NCBI RefSeq assembly: GCF_018613315.1
Contig: NZ_JAGGQL010000058.1
Span: 1-33,613 of the forward strand
DNA from: Bacillus sp. ISL-37
Lineage (GTDB): Bacteria > Bacillota > Bacilli > Bacillales > Cytobacillaceae
Length of the DNA stretch: 33,613 nucleotides
Direction: 5' to 3'
Shown piece after piece: positions 29,977 through 33,613 of this stretch (its first letter is position 1; each line of letters begins with the position of its first letter). The notes beneath the pieces were generated by a model. The model saw only the letters and a program-made list of their open reading frames with translations, was not told the DNA's origin and ran no database searches. Position numbers and translations under genes: made by a program.

Positions 29977-30549
29977 ATGGATGATGCGTGGTCAATGCTG
30001 CTGATCATTGTGGAATCTGGAGGCTGGTATGCACCAGTATTGTTCATATTGTTTCATGTTTTCCGCCAATTTGTGTTCATACCTCCTGCGGTTGTCTGTA
30101 TCGCTGGAGGATTAATGTTTGGGGTCATACCGGGAATCGTATATTCGCTGCTTGGTTTGTCAGGGGCAAGTATATTATTCTACTTTTTAATGAGACAGAT
30201 ACCAGAAATGATGAACAAGCTAAGCAGGCTGAAAAAAAGGCTGGTAGGACGCTTCCGGGATCTGACCGTCGGCCAGGTTGCGCTGTTGAGGCTTGTGCCG
30301 GTGATTCATTATCAGCTGCTAAGCTTTTGCCTTTACGAGCGAAAAAGTAGTTTTAAAGACTTTATGTTTGCATCATTTCTCGCGAATATCCCATTCGTCA
30401 TCTTTTATACAATATTCGGGGAGTATGTCGGAGAATTTGACTCATTTACAGGACTCTTTCTGATGATTGTATTTTTGCTGTTAGCCTATTTGTTGCGTGA
30501 GAAAATTACCTTCATTAAATGGCGTGAATTTTTTGATAGAACCACATAA
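29977..30549 (+). CDS. TVP38/TMEM64 (VTT domain) family membrane protein
   Basis: A 190-residue polytopic membrane protein of the SNARE-associated/VTT family, related to DedA. The substrate is unknown; the wider superfamily includes lipid transporters or scramblases. Visible are an N-terminal helix, the re-entrant signature FRQFVFIPPAVVCIAGGLMFGVIPGIVYSLLGLSGASILFYFLMRQ, a cytoplasmic basic segment (LSRLKKRLVGRFRDLT), the second signature QVALLRLVPVIHYQLLSFCLYERKSSFKDFMFASFLANIPFVIFYTIFGEYVG, and a last helix. Start: the ATG at 29977 after GCAGGTG; the GTG at 29968 is less likely. It sits 58 bp after ysdA. It could correspond to B. subtilis ytxB, which lies between dnaI and ytxC there, but I cannot confirm this. 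Confidence 0.82.
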   Translation: MDDAWSMLLIIVESGGWYAPVLFILFHVFRQFVFIPPAVVCIAGGLMFGVIPGIVYSLLGLSGASILFYFLMRQIPEMMNKLSRLKKRLVGRFRDLTVGQVALLRLVPVIHYQLLSFCLYERKSSFKDFMFASFLANIPFVIFYTIFGEYVGEFDSFTGLFLMIVFLLLAYLLREKITFIKWREFFDRTT

Positions 30550-30584
30550 GAAAAAGCGTCCGGAATCTTTCGGACGCTTTTACA
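30550..30584. terminator. Bidirectional terminator between the VTT gene and ysdB
   Basis: A perfect 10-bp stem AAAGCGTCCG/CGGACGCTTT with a loop of about 7 bases and A- and T-runs on the two sides, lying between convergent genes. Confidence 0.9.
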
Positions 30585-30586
30585 TT

Positions 30587-30988
30587 TTATATCTCATCAT
30601 CCTTGTCATGGTTTGCCATGAATTCCTTAATTGGGCTTTTCCAGTCGATTTTGGCCACCGGATAGCTCTCACGGATTTTTCGTTCAATGAATTGGAAATC
30701 CTCTAGGACAAGCCCCTTCAAGGCCGACGTTTTTTTAGGCCAAATGAAAATGGAAACAACCTCAAAAGCAGACGGAGTTGTGCCTAAATACTTTTCACCC
30801 TCAAATAAAACACCTTTGTATGTTAATAAAAAATTCTTGCGGACATTGTCTGGATCATCCAATAAGAAAAAGCGCTTCTGCTCATGAGCAAGCTCCAGCT
30901 TCCGTTTCGGATGGAATAAATATTTCACCGCGCTGTATATTAGAAAAATGAATAACAGTAATAAAATAAGACGTAAAAGCAGGATCAT
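30587..30988 (-). CDS. ysdB: YsdB, sigma-W-regulated membrane-anchored protein
   Basis: A 133-residue protein matching B. subtilis YsdB closely over its length; biochemical function unknown. An N-terminal hydrophobic helix (ILLLRLILLLLFIFLIYSAVKYLF) anchors it, followed by the conserved cytosolic part KRKLELAHEQKRFFLLDDPDNVRKNFLLTYKGVLFEGEKYLG, FEVVSIFIWPK and YPVAKIDWKSPIKEFM. Start: the ATG at 30988 (reverse strand) follows TTGGAGGGG. A perfect sigma-W-type promoter lies 32 bp upstream, as expected for this gene. It is antisense in direction to its neighbours and monocistronic. Confidence 0.95.
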   Translation of the reverse strand: MILLLRLILLLLFIFLIYSAVKYLFHPKRKLELAHEQKRFFLLDDPDNVRKNFLLTYKGVLFEGEKYLGTTPSAFEVVSIFIWPKKTSALKGLVLEDFQFIERKIRESYPVAKIDWKSPIKEFMANHDKDDEI

Positions 30989-31019
30989 GACTGCCCCTCC
31001 AATGCGAACTTTCCTTATT

Positions 31020-31045
31020 TACGGATGAGATTCCAAATAGTTTCA
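31020..31045 (-). promoter_or_regulatory. sigma-W-type promoter of ysdB
   Basis: On the reverse strand TGAAAC (31045-31040), 16 bp, then CGTA (31023-31020). It is identical in layout to the hflK promoter in this window. ysdB is a known sigma-W target in B. subtilis. Confidence 0.88.
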
Positions 31046-31095
31046 ACAAATTTATAATTGATTTATACTTTTTTTAAGGCATGATTCTAACTTTA

Positions 31096-31140
31096 ATGGA
31101 AGGGAAGCGCATGGAACAAAATCAACAGCCGAGTTTAACA
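31096..31140 (+). repeat. Remnant of repeat family B (right end)
   Basis: GGAAGGGAAGCGCATGGAAC followed by AAAATCAACAGCCGAG resembles the right end of the family B element. The left part and core are missing. Confidence 0.5.
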
Positions 31141-31155
31141 GCGCTATTATTTAAA

Positions 31156-31612
31156 ACCTGTCGGAATTCCATCAATGGTTGAAAAGATCGGAATTGTGAC
31201 AGGTTTGTTAGGAGAGAGAGTAAAGTTGTCAAAAAAGGACCGGAGTTGTGACAGGTTTGAAGGGAATGCAAGAAAAGCTGTCAAGATAAAGCCGGAATTG
31301 TGACGGGTTGGAAGTGAACACAAGAAAAGCTGTCAAGAAAAGGCCGGAATTATGACAGGTTTGAGGGAAACACGAGAAAAGCTGTCAAGAAAAGGCTGGA
31401 ATTGTGACAGGTTTGATGGGAACACGAGAAAAGCTGTCAAGAAAAGGCCGGAATTATGACAGGTTTGATGGAAACACGAGAAAAGCTGTCAAGAAAAGGC
31501 TGGAATTAAGACAGGTTGGAAGTGAATACGAGAAAAGCTGTCAAAATACCCGTGGAATTAAGACAGCTTTTAAGAAAGACCACGGAGAGCTGTCAAAATC
31601 AAAGCTGCTTAA
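31156..31612. repeat. Tandem array of 52-bp units (about 8.5 copies)
   Basis: The anchor AAAAGCTG, or a variant, recurs at 31221, 31273, 31325, 31377, 31429, 31481, 31533 and 31585, always 52 bp apart, with a degenerate unit before the first. Each unit holds CTGTCA and, 16-18 bases later, TGACAG, an inverted pair, with GGCCGGAATT-like sequence between. Central copies are most alike and the edge copies are degenerate. It fills the gap between divergent ysdB and the dUTPase gene. The period is not a multiple of three, so open frames in it are accidental. Confidence 0.92.
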
Positions 31613-31639
31613 TTTTAAAATTACAGATGGAGCTGAAAA

Positions 31640-32131
31640 ATGAATACTAATACCCTTTTTAAAATGCAAAAAGCACTCGATAGTCATATTGAATCCCAAC
31701 ATGGTCTCGGGAATGAAGATTTATTTGATCGAAAGGTCCTCGCGTTGCTTGTTGAAATCGGCGAGCTTGCAAATGAGACGAGGTGTTTCAAGTTTTGGAG
31801 TGTGAAGCCATCCTCCGAAAAAGATGTCATTCTCGAGGAGTTTGTGGATGGAGTCCATTTTATCCTGTCGCTGGGTATTGAATGTGGATATGAAGATCTT
31901 GAGTCGATCACCCAAAATAAAACTGACGAAATCGACATCAGCAATCAGTTCCTCGCAATATACGAGAGCGTGCAAAAATTCAGGAACAGCCGCAGCAAAG
32001 ATGACTACGTTCATTTGTTTGAAAGCTATATGGAGCTTGCGCTGCTGCTTGGAATGAATGACAATCAAATTGAACGGGCATATATTAAGAAAAATGAAGT
32101 AAATTATGATAGGCAGCGAAAAGGTTATTAG
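31640..32131 (+). CDS. dUTP diphosphatase, dimeric (type 2/MazG-like) family
   Basis: Hydrolyses dUTP to dUMP and pyrophosphate, keeping uracil out of DNA. The protein is 163 residues, all-alpha. The metal-binding acidic motifs of the dimeric dUTPase family are present: LLVEIGELANETRCFKFW (ExxE, about 37-54) and, later, EEFVDGVHFILSLGIECGY (ExxxD, about 68-86). A further conserved FESYMELALLLGMNDNQIERAYIKKNEVNYDRQR closes the domain; the K-N-x-x-N-x-x-R end is typical. It is unrelated in fold to the trimeric dUTPases of the B. subtilis phage SPbeta region. Start: the ATG at 31640 with a weak ATGGAG site. It is immediately after the 52-bp array and 75 bp before ysdC. Confidence 0.88.
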   Translation: MNTNTLFKMQKALDSHIESQHGLGNEDLFDRKVLALLVEIGELANETRCFKFWSVKPSSEKDVILEEFVDGVHFILSLGIECGYEDLESITQNKTDEIDISNQFLAIYESVQKFRNSRSKDDYVHLFESYMELALLLGMNDNQIERAYIKKNEVNYDRQRKGY

Positions 32132-32141
32132 GCAGAATTTT

Positions 32142-32171
32142 TTGTACAATACCCCGCATGTTTAGTATAAT
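32142..32171 (+). promoter_or_regulatory. Possible ysdC promoter
   Basis: A perfect TATAAT at 32166-32171, with TTGTAC at 32142-32147 and an 18-bp spacer, 36 bp before the ysdC start. Confidence 0.5.
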
Positions 32172-32206
32172 AGGTTTCGAAACTACATATTAAGGGAGTC
32201 GAAATA

Positions 32207-33292
32207 ATGGCGAAATTAGATGAAACATTAACAATGCTAAAAGATTTAACCGATGCCAAAGGCATTCCCGGCAACGAGCGTGAGCCAAGAGAAGTAATGA
32301 AGAAATACATAACTCCATTTGCTGATGAAGTATCGACTGACGGCCTTGGCAGTCTGGTTGCCAAGAAAGTTGGCAATGAGAATGGACCGAAAATCATGGT
32401 TGCCGGTCATCTTGATGAAGTTGGTTTCATGGTTACAAGCATCGATGACAAAGGATTCATCCGCTTCCAGACAGTTGGCGGCTGGTGGAGCCAGGTTATG
32501 CTTGCGCAACGCGTGACAATCGTTACACGCAAAGGTGAAATCACTGGAGTAATCGGATCTAAACCGCCTCACATTCTTCCTGCGGAAGCGCGCAAAAAGC
32601 CAGTGGATATCAAGGATATGTTCATTGATATCGGTGCTTCAAGCCGTGATGAAGCGAAGGAATGGGGAGTAACTCCTGGGGACATGGTAGTTCCTTACTT
32701 CGAATTCACTGTCATGAACAATGAGAAAATGCTTCTTGCTAAAGCATGGGATAACCGCATCGGCTGTGCGATTGCTATCGATGTCCTTAAGGGGCTTAAA
32801 GATGCAGAACATCCAAACGTCGTATATGGCGTTGGAACAGTTCAGGAAGAAGTTGGCCTTCGCGGCGCGAAAACTTCCGCTCAAATGATTCAACCTGACA
32901 TCGCTTTCGGCGTTGATGTAGGGATCGCTGGAGACACTCCTGGCGTTACCGAAAAAGAAGCGTTAAGTAAAATGGGTGATGGACCACAGATCATCATCTA
33001 TGATGCATCAATGGTATCCCACAAGGGACTTCGTGACTTTGTGACAGACCTGGCTGATGAATTGAACATTCCATACCAGTTTGATGCAGTAGCAGGCGGA
33101 GGAACAGACTCTGGAGCTATCCACCTGACACACCGCGGTGTACCAGCGTTGTCCATCACGATTGCGACACGCTACATCCACTCACACGCAGCAATGCTTC
33201 ACCGTGACGACTACGAAAACGCTGTAAAGCTGATCGTAGAAGTCATCAAGCGTCTTGATAAAGAAACAGTTGAAAAGATTACTTTTGAATAA
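32207..33292 (+). CDS. ysdC: M42 family metallo-aminopeptidase YsdC
   Basis: A cytosolic two-metal aminopeptidase of family M42 (TET/glutamyl-aminopeptidase type), 361 residues; family members assemble into large tetrahedral dodecamers that trim peptides. Metal ligands are His68 in [10 protein letters not shown] (Asp70 is the usual catalytic acid), Asp in KAWDNRIGC, the Glu pair in [11 protein letters not shown] (general base and ligand), Asp in [12 protein letters not shown] and His in [15 protein letters not shown]. The start region [21 protein letters not shown] is the standard substrate-pocket helix. Start: the ATG at 32207 after AAGGGAG. Closest to B. subtilis YsdC in place and sequence. 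Monocistronic, or read with the dUTPase gene. Confidence 0.96.
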   Translation: MAKLDETLTMLKDLTDAKGIPGNEREPREVMKKYITPFADEVSTDGLGSLVAKKVGNENGPKIMVAGHLDEVGFMVTSIDDKGFIRFQTVGGWWSQVMLAQRVTIVTRKGEITGVIGSKPPHILPAEARKKPVDIKDMFIDIGASSRDEAKEWGVTPGDMVVPYFEFTVMNNEKMLLAKAWDNRIGCAIAIDVLKGLKDAEHPNVVYGVGTVQEEVGLRGAKTSAQMIQPDIAFGVDVGIAGDTPGVTEKEALSKMGDGPQIIIYDASMVSHKGLRDFVTDLADELNIPYQFDAVAGGGTDSGAIHLTHRGVPALSITIATRYIHSHAAMLHRDDYENAVKLIVEVIKRLDKETVEKITFE

Positions 33293-33305
33293 GATTTAGT
33301 ATGTG

Positions 33306-33350
33306 GTTGTCCAGAAATCAGTAAAAACTGGTTTTCTGGACAATTTTTTT
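33306..33350 (+). terminator. Terminator after ysdC
   Basis: TTGTCCAGAAA (33307) pairs with the downstream TTTTCTGGACAA across a loop of about 14 bases, followed by seven T. Confidence 0.87.
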
Positions 33351-33385
33351 ATCTTTATTAAACGTTTTGTCTACAACTTTTTAGA

Positions 33386-33490
33386 TAATCACTACGCTTT
33401 TGAACATAACCACTACAAAATCACCATTAATCACTCCGAAAACAGCCTTGATCACTACGAAATTGAGCTTAATCACTACTTTATCCAATT
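33386..33490. repeat. Tandem array of five 21-bp units
   Basis: Units start at 33386, 33407, 33428, 33449 and 33470, exactly 21 bp apart. The constant part is TAATCACTAC (variants TAACCACTAC, TAATCACTCC, TGATCACTAC), and the other half varies. It has the same period and number of units as the array at 18100-18204 but a different core. It lies just after the ysdC terminator. Confidence 0.85.
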
Positions 33491-33524
33491 GATGGAAAAA
33501 AAGGGGGCAAACCAGCACAAAAAT

Positions 33525-33602
33525 AAAAGAACTCCTCAAAATGGAGGAGTTCTCAGCTTGTGGAGAAAGGGTACTATTTTTTCTTCCACAAGCTTTTTTA
33601 TT
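33525..33602. terminator. Two terminator-like hairpins at the right edge
   Basis: The first is AGAACTCCTC/GAGGAGTTCT (33529-33554), which has its T-rich tail on the reverse strand and so would stop a leftward gene outside the window. The second is AGCTTGTGGA/TCCACAAGCT (33556-33595) with T6 forward. Together they are a convergent terminator pair. The last bases hold no recognisable gene. Confidence 0.7.
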
Positions 33603-33613
33603 TGGTTTAATCC

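Noticed and set aside
31404-31643. 79-codon forward frame
   Set aside because: It lies inside the second 52-bp array; the period is not divisible by three and the composition is that of the repeat.
1-33613. Defence system, prophage, integron or toxin-antitoxin locus
   Set aside because: All sizeable genes belong to recognised housekeeping or sporulation families in conserved order; no integrase, transposase, restriction or toxin gene was found.

Overview
The window is ordinary low-to-moderate G+C Firmicutes chromosome. It comes from an endospore-forming member of Bacillaceae: protein sequences and gene order follow Bacillus subtilis closely (ytvI-ytwI-citZ-icd-mdh, phoP-phoR, polA-mutM-ytaF-coaE-gapB-speD-nrdR-dnaB-dnaI-ytxC-thrS, infC-rpmI-rplT-ysdA, ysdB, ysdC). 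It is not B. subtilis itself. It carries hflK-hflC between phoR and polA, a MaoC-like gene between mdh and phoP, a dimeric-type dUTPase next to ysdC, and many small intergenic repeats. I would guess a Mesobacillus- or Cytobacillus-like genus, but the sequence alone does not prove that. There is no prophage, CRISPR array, rRNA, tRNA or full-length insertion sequence.

Layout. 1-2852: a 52-bp tandem array, fxsA, ytvI (reverse strand) and ytwI. 2853-6831: the TCA branch citZ-icd-mdh with long structured leader and spacer RNAs. 6970-10246: the MaoC-like gene, then the phosphate-limitation two-component system phoP-phoR, whose ATGs and stops overlap. 10247-10638: a four-box PhoP-type promoter in front of a short terminated transcript, then a sigma-W-type promoter. 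10639-12529: the SPFH pair hflK-hflC. 12865-19403: polA, mutM, ytaF, coaE and gapB, the last behind CcpN-like operators. 19404-20419: a mobile repeat and a structured RNA leader before speD. 20524-25016: a small hypothetical gene, nrdR, the helicase-loading genes dnaB and dnaI, and ytxC. 25017-27307: a T-box leader and thrS. 27510-29356: a small membrane protein on the reverse strand, then the L20-leader operon infC-rpmI-rplT, with infC starting at AUU. 29643-33292: ysdA, a TVP38-family membrane protein, sigma-W-type ysdB (reverse strand), another 52-bp array, dUTPase and ysdC.

How the genes work together. The window is mostly housekeeping: citrate-isocitrate-malate steps of the TCA cycle, gluconeogenic GapB, DNA repair and replication (PolA, MutM, DnaB, DnaI), nucleotide control (NrdR, dUTPase), CoA and spermidine synthesis, and translation (ThrRS, IF3, L35, L20). 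Two loci (hflKC and ysdB) share the same sigma-W signature TGAAAC-N16-CGTA and so probably respond to envelope stress.

The most interesting material is between the genes. There are two MITE-like families with GGCT ends and 8-bp target duplications, inserted just upstream of phoP, polA, ysdA and speD. There are four tandem arrays of exactly 52 or 21 bp period, both close to whole numbers of DNA helical turns. A PhoP-box promoter leads only to a ~60-nt terminated RNA, and a ~100-nt rod-like RNA precedes speD. All of this comes from reading the sequence; no database search or folding program was run.
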